The notes under the pieces: generated by a model
The model's database searches: none
What the model was told of the DNA's origin: nothing
The model's input: the letters and a program-made list of their open reading frames with translations, nothing else
From: Pseudomonas indica NBRC 103045
GTDB taxonomy: Bacteria; Pseudomonadota; Gammaproteobacteria; Pseudomonadales; Pseudomonadaceae
Direction of reading: 5' to 3'
NCBI RefSeq assembly: GCF_002091635.1
Contig: NZ_BDAC01000006.1
Coordinates: 1-64,000 of the forward strand
DNA: 64,000 bases
Translations under genes and position numbers: made by a program
Part shown: positions 18,376-27,350 of the stretch, piece by piece
Numbering within the stretch: the stretch's first letter is position 1
Layout of the letters: each line of letters begins with the position of its first letter

Positions 18376-19368
18376 ATGCGCCTGATCCAGTTCGAGAACC
18401 CCAATGGCGAGCGCCGGGTCGGTGTGGTGGCCGGCGAGCGCATCGAGGTCGTCGCGCAGGCGCGCAGCACCCGCGAACTGGCCCTGGCGGCGATCCGCAA
18501 CGGGCACGGCCTGGCCGAGGAAGTGCAGGCACGCGGCTGTGAGCCCGGCCCGCTGTATCGCGAGCTGCTGGCCGAACGACGCGTGCTGCCGCCGCTGGAT
18601 CATGACGATCCAGCCCACTGCCTGGTCAGCGGCACCGGCCTGACCCACCTCGGCAGCGCCGCGACCCGCGACAGGATGCATCAGACCGCGCTGCAGGAAG
18701 ACAAGCTGACCGACAGCATGCGCATGTTCCGCTGGGGCCTGGATGGGGGGCGCCCGCTGCCTGGCAACATCGGCACCCAGCCGGAATGGTTCTACAAGGG
18801 CGACGGCAGCATCGTGGTGCGGCCGGGGGCGGATTTCCCAGCGCCGGACTTCGCCGAGGATTTCGGCGAAGAACCGGAGCTGACCGGGTTGTACGTGATC
18901 GGCGACGACGGCAAGCCCTATCGCCTGGGCTTCGCCCTTGGCAACGAATTCTCCGACCACGTCGTCGAGCGCAAGAACTACCTCTACCTGGCCCATTCCA
19001 AGCTGCGCTACTGCGCCTTCGGCCCGGAGCTGCGCCTGGGCGAGTTGCCTCGTCATCTGGCCGGCACCAGCCGCATCCGGCGGAACGGCGAGGTGCTCTG
19101 GGAGCGGGAATTCCTCTCCGGCGAGGACAACATGTGCCACAGCCTGGAGAACCTCGAATACCACCATTTCAAGTACGCACAGTTCCTCCGGCCCGGCGAT
19201 GTGCACGTGCATTTCTTCGGCACCGCGACCCTGTCGTTCGCCGATGGCATCAAGACCCAGCCGGGCGATCGCTTCGAGATTGCCCTGGACGCCTTCGGTG
19301 AACCGCTGTGCAACGGCATCGAAGTGCGTGCCCCGGTCATCGCGGCGGGCGGAGTCTGCGCGCTGTAG
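18376..19368 (+). CDS. GguC/AraD1-family FAH-superfamily protein, probable 2-keto-3-deoxy-L-arabonate dehydratase
   Basis: This 330-residue protein matches the GguC/AraD1 group: MRLIQFENPNGERRVGVV at the start, SGTGLTHLGSAATRDRMH, GNEFSDHVVERKNYLYLAHS, and FGTATLSFADGIKTQPGD near the end. The fold is that of fumarylacetoacetate hydrolases, as in XylX of the Weimberg xylose pathway. Its neighbour, an alpha-ketoglutarate-semialdehyde dehydrogenase, would take the product of 2-keto-3-deoxypentonate dehydration. That assigns it to the second dehydration of oxidative arabinose breakdown. The reaction is inferred from family and neighbours. Confidence 0.75.
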   Translation: MRLIQFENPNGERRVGVVAGERIEVVAQARSTRELALAAIRNGHGLAEEVQARGCEPGPLYRELLAERRVLPPLDHDDPAHCLVSGTGLTHLGSAATRDRMHQTALQEDKLTDSMRMFRWGLDGGRPLPGNIGTQPEWFYKGDGSIVVRPGADFPAPDFAEDFGEEPELTGLYVIGDDGKPYRLGFALGNEFSDHVVERKNYLYLAHSKLRYCAFGPELRLGELPRHLAGTSRIRRNGEVLWEREFLSGEDNMCHSLENLEYHHFKYAQFLRPGDVHVHFFGTATLSFADGIKTQPGDRFEIALDAFGEPLCNGIEVRAPVIAAGGVCAL

Positions 19369-19405
19369 CGCGGCGCCTGTCCGGAACCCTCTTCAAGGAG
19401 CCTCC

Positions 19406-20989
19406 ATGTCGGTCATTCTCGGTCACAACTACATCGGCGGCGGACGCAGCGCGGCCGGCGATGTCATCCTCTACAGCGTCGATGCCGCCAACGGCGAGGT
19501 CCTGCCCCATCGCTTCCACCAGGCGACCTCCGACGAAGTGGACGCCGCCGCGCGGGCCGCCGCCGAGGCCTACCCGGCGTACCGCAGCCTGTCGCCCGAG
19601 CGGCGCGCCGAATTCCTCGATGCCATCGCCGCCGAGATCGATGCCCTGGGCGATGAGTTCATCGCCACGGTGTGCCGGGAAACCGCGCTGCCGACGGCGC
19701 GTATCCAGGGCGAGCGCGCCCGCACCAGCAACCAGTTGCGGCTGTTCGCCCGGGTGTTGCGGCGCGGCGATTTCCATGGCGCGCGCATCGACCGCGCGTT
19801 GCCCGACCGGCAACCGCTACCGCGTCCCGACCTACGCCAGTGCCGCATCGGCCTCGGCCCGGTAGCGGTATTCGGCGCCAGCAACTTCCCCTTGGCCTTT
19901 TCCACCGCCGGCGGCGATACGGCCGCCGCCCTGGCCGCCGGTTGTCCGGTGGTGTTCAAGGCGCACAGCGGCCACCTGGCCACGTCGGAGTGGGTGGCGG
20001 ATGCACTGGTCCGCGCCGCCGAGCGCACCGGCATGCCGGCCGGGGTGTTCAACATGGTCTACGGCGGCGGGGTCGGCGAGTGGCTGGTCAAGCACCCGGC
20101 GATCCAGGCGGTGGGTTTCACCGGCTCGCTGAGAGGCGGCCGTGCCCTCTGCGACATGGCCGCGGCACGGCCGCAACCGATTCCGGTGTTCGCCGAGATG
20201 TCCAGCATCAACCCGGTGATCGTCCTGCCAGAGGCGTTGAAGGTGCGCGGCGAGACGATCGCCGCCGAACTGAGCGCGTCGGTGGTGCTCGGTTGCGGAC
20301 AGTTCTGCACCAATCCCGGCCTGGTCATCGGCATCCGTTCGCCGGAATTTTCCGCTTTTGTCGAGCGCCTCGCCGGGCACATGGCCGAGCAGCCGCCGCA
20401 GGCGATGCTCAATGCCGGCACCCTGGCGAGCTACGCGCAAGGGCTGGCGCGCTTGCAAGCACACCCGAGCGTGACACGCCTGGCCGGCCAAGCGCAGCAG
20501 GGCAACCGGGCCTGGCCGCAGGTGTTCAAGGCCGACGTCCGCCTGCTGCTGGAGGGCGATGCGTTGTTGCAGGAAGAGGTCTTCGGGCCGACCACGGTGG
20601 TGGTGGAGGTCGACAGCGCCGATCAGTTGCGCCAGGCCCTGCTCGGGCTGCATGGCCAGCTCACTGCCACCCTGATCGCCGAACCGGCTGACCTGGAGGC
20701 GTTCGCCACGCTGGTCCCGCTGCTGGAGCAGAAGGCCGGGCGGCTGCTGCTCAACGGCTACCCGACCGGCGTGGAGGTCTGCGATGCGATGGTCCACGGC
20801 GGGCCCTATCCCGCCACCTCGGATGCGCGCGGCACCTCGGTGGGCAGCCTGGCCATCGAGCGCTTCCTGCGTCCGGTGTGCTACCAGAACTACCCGGATG
20901 CGCTCCTGCCGGACGCGCTGAAGAACGCCAATCCGCTCGGTATTTCGCGCCTCGTGGATGGCGAAAACACCCGTGATCCGCTGCTTTGA
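19406..20989 (+). CDS. Alpha-ketoglutarate-semialdehyde dehydrogenase (NADP-type ALDH)
   Basis: This 527-residue aldehyde dehydrogenase is of the longer KGSADH class. It has the cofactor-binding FGASNFPLAFSTAGGDTA and VGFTGSLRGGRAL segments, the base EMSSINPV, the catalytic Cys in VLGCGQFCTNPGLV, and EEVFGPTTVVVEV. It oxidises 2,5-dioxopentanoate to 2-oxoglutarate, the last step of oxidative pentose breakdown, feeding the citric acid cycle. It follows the GguC-like gene by 37 bp with AAGGAG before the ATG at 19406, so they form one transcript. Confidence 0.9.
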   Translation: MSVILGHNYIGGGRSAAGDVILYSVDAANGEVLPHRFHQATSDEVDAAARAAAEAYPAYRSLSPERRAEFLDAIAAEIDALGDEFIATVCRETALPTARIQGERARTSNQLRLFARVLRRGDFHGARIDRALPDRQPLPRPDLRQCRIGLGPVAVFGASNFPLAFSTAGGDTAAALAAGCPVVFKAHSGHLATSEWVADALVRAAERTGMPAGVFNMVYGGGVGEWLVKHPAIQAVGFTGSLRGGRALCDMAAARPQPIPVFAEMSSINPVIVLPEALKVRGETIAAELSASVVLGCGQFCTNPGLVIGIRSPEFSAFVERLAGHMAEQPPQAMLNAGTLASYAQGLARLQAHPSVTRLAGQAQQGNRAWPQVFKADVRLLLEGDALLQEEVFGPTTVVVEVDSADQLRQALLGLHGQLTATLIAEPADLEAFATLVPLLEQKAGRLLLNGYPTGVEVCDAMVHGGPYPATSDARGTSVGSLAIERFLRPVCYQNYPDALLPDALKNANPLGISRLVDGENTRDPLL

Positions 20990-21019
20990 GACATGGTCAA
21001 CCATGCGTCGCCTCGGTCG

Positions 21020-21050
21020 TTGACATCCAATCATATGATGATTAGCCTGC
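21020..21050 (+). promoter_or_regulatory. Promoter with an embedded palindromic operator upstream of the GntR gene
   Basis: A TTGACA box at 21020-21025 is followed 17 bases later by TAGCCT, a weak -10. Inside the spacer lies the perfect palindrome ATCATATGAT (21030-21039). A near-copy, ATCACATGAT, occurs at 23611-23620 upstream of the araF-like gene. This arrangement suggests the GntR/FCD regulator represses its own promoter and the transporter. Confidence 0.5.
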
Positions 21051-21089
21051 AGGACACTCTAAAAATGAACGCGCATGGCAGAGGTGACG

Positions 21090-21818
21090 ATGTCCAGCCG
21101 TTTTCACGCATCGACCGTCGACCGGCTGGGCTCCTGGATCGCCTCGGGCAACGTCCTACCGGGCCAGTCGCTGAAGGTCGAGGCGGACCTCTGCGAAGAG
21201 CTGGGCATCAGCCGGACGGTGCTGCGCGAAGCGATCAAGACGCTGGTGGCCAAGGGCATGCTCCAGGTCGGGCCGAAGGTCGGCACGCGGGTCATGCCGG
21301 TGCGCAGCTGGAACCTGTTCGATCCGCAGGTGGTGGGCTGGCTCGCGCAACACGGCCTGCCGGAAAATTTCGTCATGGACCTGCTCGACCTACGTCGTAC
21401 CATCGAGCCGGTGGCGGTGCGCTGGGCCTGCCAGCGGGCGACGCCGGAGCAGATCGCCGAGATCCAGGCGGCCTACCGCATGCTGGAGGCCTCGATGGGC
21501 GACAAGGACGCCTACAACGATGCCGACCGGCGCTTCCACGAAGCCATTCTGGCGGCCAGCCACAATCAATTCATCGAGCAGATGCTGCCCGCCCTGGGCG
21601 CACAACTGGCGGTGTCGTTCGAAGTGTCTTCGGCGGTGCCGGACGAACTGGGGCAGACCCTCTCGCTGCACAAGGACCTGGCCGATGCCATCTCCGCGCG
21701 CGATGTGGCGCGCGGCGTGTGGGTCTGCATGACCCTGATCGAGCGGGCCGCCGTGACCATCTCTCAGCACTATCCGGAACTGTTCGCGCCTCGCGAGCAG
21801 CGGATGAGCACGCCCTGA
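21090..21818 (+). CDS. GntR-family regulator, FadR/FCD subfamily
   Basis: This 242-residue DNA-binding protein has an N-terminal winged helix (STVDRLGSWIASGNVLPGQS, LCEELGISRTVLREAIKTLV) and a C-terminal all-helical FCD ligand domain with metal-site-like residues in DADRRFHEAI and SLHKDLADAI. FCD proteins usually bind small acids such as gluconate, galactonate or lactate. The start at 21090 is favoured over 21075 because GAGGTG lies at the proper distance. It sits between the pentose dehydrogenase and the lactonase, so it likely senses a sugar acid of this pathway. Confidence 0.88.
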   Translation: MSSRFHASTVDRLGSWIASGNVLPGQSLKVEADLCEELGISRTVLREAIKTLVAKGMLQVGPKVGTRVMPVRSWNLFDPQVVGWLAQHGLPENFVMDLLDLRRTIEPVAVRWACQRATPEQIAEIQAAYRMLEASMGDKDAYNDADRRFHEAILAASHNQFIEQMLPALGAQLAVSFEVSSAVPDELGQTLSLHKDLADAISARDVARGVWVCMTLIERAAVTISQHYPELFAPREQRMSTP

Positions 21819-21829
21819 CGGGAGGTTGT

Positions 21830-22711
21830 ATGGAGTGGCTGCCGCTGTCGCATCACCGCTTCAAGCTGGCCGAGGGGCCGTTCTGGGATCGCCGCGACCA
21901 GGCCCTGTACTGGGTGGATATCGCCGGTTTCCTGGCCTGCCGGTTGTGTGACGGCCGCTTCGAGCAGTGGCGCTTCAACGAACCGGTTTCCGCCTTCATT
22001 CCCTGCGAGAGCGGCGATGCCCTGGTGACCCTGGCCAGCGGCGTGTATCGCCTGGACCTCTCGTCGCACGCCGAGGACCCGCGCCTGACGCTGCTCTGCA
22101 TCGCCGACAGCGTCACCGGCAACCGTGCCAACGAGGCCCGCTGCGATTCGGCGGGCAGGCTCTGGCTCGGCACCATGCAGAACAACCTCGATGCCAAGGG
22201 CGGCGACCTGCCGGTCACCCGACGTTCCGGCAGCTTGTTCCGGGTCGACGAATATGGTGTGGTCAACCGCCTGCTCGGCTGCATGGGCATCGTCAACACG
22301 CTGCTCTGGAATCGCAAGGCGGACACCCTCTACTGCGCCGACAGCCTGGACGGCGTCATCTACCGCTACAACATCCTCGGCGACGGCGAACTGCTGGATG
22401 GCCGCAGCGTCTGGGCCGGCCCGCATCCGCGCGGGGTGCCCGACGGCTCGGCGATGGACGCCGAAGGCTACGTCTGGAACGCCCGCTGGGGCGGCCATTG
22501 CCTGTTGCGCTTCGCCCCCGACGGTAGCCTCGACCGGGTGGTGGAGCTACCGGTCAGCCACCCCACCAGCTGCGTCTTCGGTGGCCCTGACCTGAGCACC
22601 TTGTACGTCACCAGCGCGGCTCCGGCCGGCGCCGGTGGCGGGTTGAACGGCGCCGTGCTGATGGCCGATGTCGGCGTCACCGGCCTGGCCTGCCAGCGCT
22701 TCGCCGGCTGA
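21830..22711 (+). CDS. SMP-30/gluconolactonase-family sugar lactonase
   Basis: This 293-residue six-bladed propeller carries the metal-binding Glu in KLAEGPFWD, the NRANEARCDSAGRLWLGTM stretch, and GVPDGSAMDAEGYVWNARW, the core of the SMP-30 family. It hydrolyses an aldonolactone to the aldonic acid, here L-arabino- or D-galactono-lactone made by the SDR encoded next. The ATG at 21830 is preceded by GGGAGG and lies 11 bp after the GntR gene. Confidence 0.88.
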   Translation: MEWLPLSHHRFKLAEGPFWDRRDQALYWVDIAGFLACRLCDGRFEQWRFNEPVSAFIPCESGDALVTLASGVYRLDLSSHAEDPRLTLLCIADSVTGNRANEARCDSAGRLWLGTMQNNLDAKGGDLPVTRRSGSLFRVDEYGVVNRLLGCMGIVNTLLWNRKADTLYCADSLDGVIYRYNILGDGELLDGRSVWAGPHPRGVPDGSAMDAEGYVWNARWGGHCLLRFAPDGSLDRVVELPVSHPTSCVFGGPDLSTLYVTSAAPAGAGGGLNGAVLMADVGVTGLACQRFAG

Positions 22712-22767
22712 GCCCGCATGCATCGGCTCTGGCCGGTGTCCATCCATTCATACAGGAGTGTATCGAC

Positions 22768-23586
22768 ATGGCGTTACCCCTCTCTCTCCCGCCGGTTCCC
22801 GAGCCGGTGCGCGGCGAGCGTCTGAAGGACAAGGTGGTGATCGTCACCGGCGGCGCCCAGGGCATCGGCGAGGCCATCGTGGCCTGCTTCCAGGCCCAGC
22901 AGGCCAAGGTGGTGACCGGCGACATCCAGGGCGAGAAGGCCGAACGGGTGGCCGCCGCCTGGCGCGAACGAGGCGGCGAAGTCCTGGCGATGCAGGTGGA
23001 TGTCACCCAGCCGGCGCAGTTGCAGGCGCTGGTCGACCTGGCCATCGAGCGCTACGGCAAGGTCGATGTGCTGGTCAATTGTGCCGGAGTCAACGTATTC
23101 CGCGATCCGCTGGAAATGACCGACGAAGATTGGCGGCGCTGCTTCGCCATCGACCTGGACGGCGTCTGGCATGGTTGCAAGGCCGTACTGCCGCACATGT
23201 TGTCGCGCGGCGTGGGCAACATCATCAACATCGCCTCGGTGCACTCTACCAACATCATCCCCGGCTGCTTCCCCTACCCGGTGGCCAAGCACGGCCTGCT
23301 CGGGCTGACCCGCGCACTGGGCATCGAGTACGCGCCCAAGGGCATCCGCGTCAACGCCATCGCCCCCGGCTACATCGAGACGCAGCTCAATATCGACTAC
23401 TGGAACGGGTTTCCCGATCCCCATGCCGAGCGCCAGCGGGCGTTCGACATGCACCCGACACGGCGCATCGGCCAGCCGGTGGAAGTGGCCATGACTGCAT
23501 TATTCCTCGCCACCGACGAGGCGCCGTTCATCAATGCCGCGTGCATCACCATCGATGGTGGGCGCTCGGTCCTTTATCACGAATGA
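22768..23586 (+). CDS. SDR-family sugar 1-dehydrogenase (L-arabinose/D-galactose type)
   Basis: This 272-residue short-chain dehydrogenase has VIVTGGAQGIGEAI (cofactor loop), NCAGVN, catalytic Ser in NIASVHS and the YPVAK active site. After a leader of about 20 residues the domain is complete, ending ITIDGGRSVLYHE. In this setting it would oxidise the sugar at C1 to a lactone for the lactonase encoded 56 bp upstream. Similar SDRs act on both L-arabinose and D-galactose because the two sugars share stereochemistry at C2-C4. Confidence 0.85.
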   Translation: MALPLSLPPVPEPVRGERLKDKVVIVTGGAQGIGEAIVACFQAQQAKVVTGDIQGEKAERVAAAWRERGGEVLAMQVDVTQPAQLQALVDLAIERYGKVDVLVNCAGVNVFRDPLEMTDEDWRRCFAIDLDGVWHGCKAVLPHMLSRGVGNIINIASVHSTNIIPGCFPYPVAKHGLLGLTRALGIEYAPKGIRVNAIAPGYIETQLNIDYWNGFPDPHAERQRAFDMHPTRRIGQPVEVAMTALFLATDEAPFINAACITIDGGRSVLYHE

Positions 23587-23610
23587 AAAGTAGGTCACGT
23601 TCGGTTATTG

Positions 23611-23620
23611 ATCACATGAT
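23611..23620. promoter_or_regulatory. Second copy of the putative GntR operator
   Basis: ATCACATGAT differs by one base from the palindrome ATCATATGAT found in the gntR promoter. It lies 108 bp upstream of the araF-like start and is the only clear symmetrical sequence in the 141-bp gap. Confidence 0.4.
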
Positions 23621-23727
23621 AAGACTGTAGGGCCTGTCGTCCGATACGCTCCCCGTTGTTCCGGGGCACGGTGGCCGTGAAAGATCGCTGGACGCTGTAG
23701 CTATTCAATAAAAATAAGGAGGTAGCT

Positions 23728-24729
23728 ATGTTTCGTCGTCGCGGGATTCGTTCCCTGTGCTTTGCCGCTCTCACCGCCGGCGCGCTCGGTTTCGCCGGCG
23801 CCTCGTTCGCCGAGGAGGTGAAGATCGGCTTCCTGGTCAAGCAGCCCGAGGAACCCTGGTTCCAGACCGAATGGGCATTCGCCGAGAAGGCGGGCAAGGA
23901 GCTGGGCTTCACCGTGCTCAAGATCGCCGTGCCCGACGGCGAGAAAACCCTCTCCGCCATCGACAGCCTGGCCGCCAACGGCGCCAAGGGCTTCGTCATC
24001 TGTCCGCCGGACGTGTCCCTCGGCCCGGCCATCGTCGCCAAGGCCAAGCTCAACGACCTCAAGGTGATGGCGGTGGACGACCGCTTCATCGACGCCAAGG
24101 GCGCCTTCATGGAGGACGTGCCCTACCTGGGCATGGCGGCCTTCGAAGTAGGCCAGAAGCAGGGCACCGCCATGGCCGAAGAGGCGAAGAAGCGCGGCTG
24201 GGACTGGAGTGAAACCTACGCGGTGATCAACACCTACAATGAGCTGGACACCGGCAAGAAGCGCACCGACGGTTCGGTGGATGCGCTGAAGAAGGCCGGC
24301 CTGCCGGAGGACCACATCCTCTTCACGCCGCAGAAGACCCTCGACGTGCCCGGCAGCATGGACGCTACCACCTCGGCGCTGGTCAAGCTGCCGGCCGGGG
24401 CGAAGAACCTGATCATCGGCGGGATGAACGACAACACCGTACTCGGCGGCGTGCGTGCCACCGAGAGCGCCGGCTTCAGCGCCGACAACGTGATCGGCAT
24501 CGGCATCAACGGCACCGACGCCATCGGCGAGCTGAAGAAGCCGAAGAGCGGATTCTTCGGTTCGATGCTGCCGAGCCCGCACGTGGAAGGCTACGAGACC
24601 GCGCGGATGATGTTCGAGTGGGTCACCGCCGGCAAGGAACCGCCCAAGTACACCGCCATGGACGAAGTCACCCTGATCACCCGGGAAAACTTCCAGGCGG
24701 AACTGGAAAAGATCGGCCTCTGGAAATGA
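23728..24729 (+). CDS. araF: L-arabinose-type ABC transporter, periplasmic binding protein
   Basis: This 333-residue exported protein has a signal peptide ending GFAGASFA-EE. The mature start KIGFLVKQPEEPWFQTEW closely resembles E. coli AraF, as do CPPDVSLGPAIVAKAKLN and the NTYNELDTGKKRTDGS ligand region. It captures L-arabinose (AraF also binds D-galactose) in the periplasm and hands it to AraGH. A strong AAGGAGG precedes the start. The next gene begins at its stop codon or 90 bp further on. Confidence 0.92.
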   Translation: MFRRRGIRSLCFAALTAGALGFAGASFAEEVKIGFLVKQPEEPWFQTEWAFAEKAGKELGFTVLKIAVPDGEKTLSAIDSLAANGAKGFVICPPDVSLGPAIVAKAKLNDLKVMAVDDRFIDAKGAFMEDVPYLGMAAFEVGQKQGTAMAEEAKKRGWDWSETYAVINTYNELDTGKKRTDGSVDALKKAGLPEDHILFTPQKTLDVPGSMDATTSALVKLPAGAKNLIIGGMNDNTVLGGVRATESAGFSADNVIGIGINGTDAIGELKKPKSGFFGSMLPSPHVEGYETARMMFEWVTAGKEPPKYTAMDEVTLITRENFQAELEKIGLWK

Positions 24730-24818
24730 ACCGGGCGATCCACTGGCAGGCCCGTCGCGACGGGCCGAGCCCCGCAGTCCCGCGCCCCGTGACCGAGGCG
24801 GGGGACCTGGAGACGGCC

Positions 24819-26333
24819 ATGTTCGAACAGGCCAGGGTGGGCGAGAGCCTGCGCTTCCACGGCATCGGCAAGACGTTCCCCGGCGTCTGCGCGTTGTCGG
24901 AGATCAGCTTCGTCGCCCGGCCGGGTACGGTGCATGCGCTGATGGGTGAGAACGGCGCGGGCAAGTCGACCCTGCTGAAAATCCTCGGCGGCGCCTACGC
25001 GCCGAGCAGCGGCCACTTGCAGATCGGCGAGCGCCAGATGACCTTCCGCTCGGCGGCCGAGAGCATCGCCAACGGCGTCGCGGTGATCCACCAGGAGCTG
25101 CATCTGGTGCCGGAAATGAGCGTGGCGGAGAACCTGTTGCTCGGCCACCTGCCGGCCCGCTTCGGCCTGGTCAACCGGCGTGCCATGCTGCGTCAGGCCC
25201 GTGAGGTGCTCAAGGGTCTGGCCGACGAGATCGACCCGGCGGCGCGCCTCGGCAGCCTGTCCCTGGGCCAGCGGCAACTGGTGGAAATCGCCAAGGCGAT
25301 GTCGCGCAACGCCCATGTGATCGCCTTCGACGAGCCCACCAGCAGCCTGTCCGCCCGCGAGATCGACCGCCTGATGACGATCATCGCTCGCCTGCGCGAC
25401 GAGGGCAGGGTGGTGCTCTACGTTTCGCACCGCATGGAAGAAATCTTCCGCATCTGCGATGCCGTCACGGTATTCAAGGACGGCCGTTTCGTGCGCACCT
25501 TCGAGGACATGCAGGCGCTGACCCATGACCAGCTGGTGACCTGCATGGTCGGTCGCGACATCGAGGACATCTACAACTACCGCCCCCGCGAGCAGCACGG
25601 CGAGGCCCTGCGGGTCGACGGGCTGCTGGGGCCTGGCCTGCAGGAGCCGGTCAGCTTCGCGGTGAACAAGGGCGAGGTGCTGGGTTTCTTCGGCCTGGTT
25701 GGCGCCGGGCGTACCGAGCTGCTGCGACTGCTCGCCGGCCTGACGCGCAGCAGCGCCGGCAGCCTGGCTCTCGACGGCCAGCCGCTGACACTGGCATCGC
25801 CGCGCGATGCCATCGCCGCCGGCATCCTGCTCTGTCCCGAGGACCGCAAGAAAGAAGGCATCGTGCCGCTGGCCAGCGTGGCGGAGAACATCAACATCGG
25901 CGCGCGCAGCCGGCACACGCGGCTGGGGTGCCTGCTCCAGGGGCGCTGGGAGCGCGACAACGCCGTCCGGCAGATTCGCGCCCTGAGCATCAAGACCCCA
26001 TCACCGGCCCAGCAGATTCTTTACCTTTCCGGCGGCAACCAGCAGAAGGCGATCCTCGGCCGCTGGCTGTCGATGCCGATGAAGGTCCTGCTGCTCGACG
26101 AGCCCACCCGCGGCATCGACATCGGCGCCAAGGCCGAGATCTACCAGATCATCCACGACCTCGCCGCCGAGGGCATCGCGGTGATCGTGGTGTCCAGCGA
26201 CCTGATGGAAGTCATCGGCATATCCGACCGCATCCTGGTCATGAGCGAAGGCGCGATCACCGGCGAGGTGCCGCGCGAGCAGGCGGAGGAGTCGCGCCTG
26301 TTGCAATTGGCCCTGCCGCGTTCGCGTGGCTGA
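24819..26333 (+). CDS. araG: L-arabinose ABC transporter, double ATPase subunit
   Basis: This 504-residue protein has two ATPase domains. The first has ALMGENGAGKSTLLKILGGA, SLSLGQRQLVEIAKAM and AFDEPTSSLSAREIDRLM; the second has GLVGAGRTELLRLLAGL, LSGGNQQKAILGRWLS and LLDEPTRGIDIGAKAEI. The length and the SLRFHGIGKTFPGV start match E. coli AraG (504 residues), so the ATG at 24819 is chosen. An ATG at 24726 overlapping the araF stop would add 31 residues that do not look like the family. It energises sugar import with AraH. Confidence 0.93.
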   Translation: MFEQARVGESLRFHGIGKTFPGVCALSEISFVARPGTVHALMGENGAGKSTLLKILGGAYAPSSGHLQIGERQMTFRSAAESIANGVAVIHQELHLVPEMSVAENLLLGHLPARFGLVNRRAMLRQAREVLKGLADEIDPAARLGSLSLGQRQLVEIAKAMSRNAHVIAFDEPTSSLSAREIDRLMTIIARLRDEGRVVLYVSHRMEEIFRICDAVTVFKDGRFVRTFEDMQALTHDQLVTCMVGRDIEDIYNYRPREQHGEALRVDGLLGPGLQEPVSFAVNKGEVLGFFGLVGAGRTELLRLLAGLTRSSAGSLALDGQPLTLASPRDAIAAGILLCPEDRKKEGIVPLASVAENINIGARSRHTRLGCLLQGRWERDNAVRQIRALSIKTPSPAQQILYLSGGNQQKAILGRWLSMPMKVLLLDEPTRGIDIGAKAEIYQIIHDLAAEGIAVIVVSSDLMEVIGISDRILVMSEGAITGEVPREQAEESRLLQLALPRSRG

Positions 26334-26352
26334 ACGAACCACGAGGTGATCC

Positions 26353-27321
26353 ATGGCGATTCAAGAAACGACCCTGGCGGCTCCCCGGCAAGGTCTCAAT
26401 ATGCGGCGCTTCCTCGACGACTGGGCGATGCTGCTGGCGGCGCTGGGCATCTTCCTGCTCTCGGCGCTGTTCATCGACAACTTCCTCTCGCCGCTGAACA
26501 TGCGCGGCCTGGGCCTGGCAATCTCCACGGTGGGCATCGCCGCCTGCACCATGCTGTTCTGTCTCGCCTCGGGGCACTTCGACCTGTCGGTGGGCTCGGT
26601 GATCGCCTGCTCCGGGGTGGTCGCTGCGGTGGTCATGCGCGACACCGAGAGCGTCTTTCTCGGCGTGTCCGCCGCCCTGGCGCTGGGCCTGGCGGTGGGC
26701 ATGGTCAACGGCATCGTCATCGCCAAGCTGCGCATCAACGCGTTGATCACCACCCTGGCGACCATGCAGATCGTCCGCGGCCTGGCCTACATCTTCTCCA
26801 ACGGCAAGGCGGTAGGGGTGATGCAGGAAGACTTCTTCGTCTTCGGTAACGGCCAACTGCTCGGCGTGCCGGTGCCGATCCTGATCACCATTCTCTGCTT
26901 CATCTTCTTCGGCTGGCTGCTCAACTACACCACCTACGGGCGCAACACCATGGCCATCGGCGGCAACCAGGAAGCGGCGTTGCTGGCCGGGGTGCGGGTC
27001 GACCGCACCAAGATCGTCATCTTCGCCGTGCACGGCCTGATCGGCGCGTTGGCCGGCGTGGTGCTGGCGTCGCGGATGACCTCCGGGCAGCCGATGATCG
27101 GGCAGGGCTTCGAACTCACCGTGATCTCCGCCTGTGTGCTCGGCGGCGTCTCCCTCAGCGGCGGCATCGGCATGATGCGCCACGTGATCGCCGGGGTGCT
27201 GATCCTGGCGATCATCGAAAACGCCATGAACCTGAAGAACATCGACACCTTCTACCAGTACGTCATCCGCGGCACGATCCTGCTGCTGGCGGTGATCATC
27301 GATCGCTTGAAGCAACGCTGA
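26353..27321 (+). CDS. araH: L-arabinose ABC transporter, permease subunit
   Basis: This 322-residue inner-membrane protein has eight to ten hydrophobic segments and the ribose/arabinose permease signature: LASGHFDLSVGSVIACSGVV, LRINALITTLATMQIVRGLA and VISACVLGGVSLSGGIG. It forms the channel for the AraF/AraG system. It begins 19 bp after araG with GAGGTGATCC upstream and is followed 29 bp later by the 2-keto-3-deoxygalactonate kinase gene, linking uptake to the hexose branch. Confidence 0.93.
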   Translation: MAIQETTLAAPRQGLNMRRFLDDWAMLLAALGIFLLSALFIDNFLSPLNMRGLGLAISTVGIAACTMLFCLASGHFDLSVGSVIACSGVVAAVVMRDTESVFLGVSAALALGLAVGMVNGIVIAKLRINALITTLATMQIVRGLAYIFSNGKAVGVMQEDFFVFGNGQLLGVPVPILITILCFIFFGWLLNYTTYGRNTMAIGGNQEAALLAGVRVDRTKIVIFAVHGLIGALAGVVLASRMTSGQPMIGQGFELTVISACVLGGVSLSGGIGMMRHVIAGVLILAIIENAMNLKNIDTFYQYVIRGTILLLAVIIDRLKQR

Positions 27322-27350
27322 GACACGGCCATGTGGCTGGGAGGATCGCG

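Noticed and set aside
24726..24818. Longer araG start at the ATG overlapping the araF stop
   Set aside because: The extra 31 residues do not match the family, and the 504-residue form equals the E. coli length. The longer form remains possible because of the ATGA overlap.
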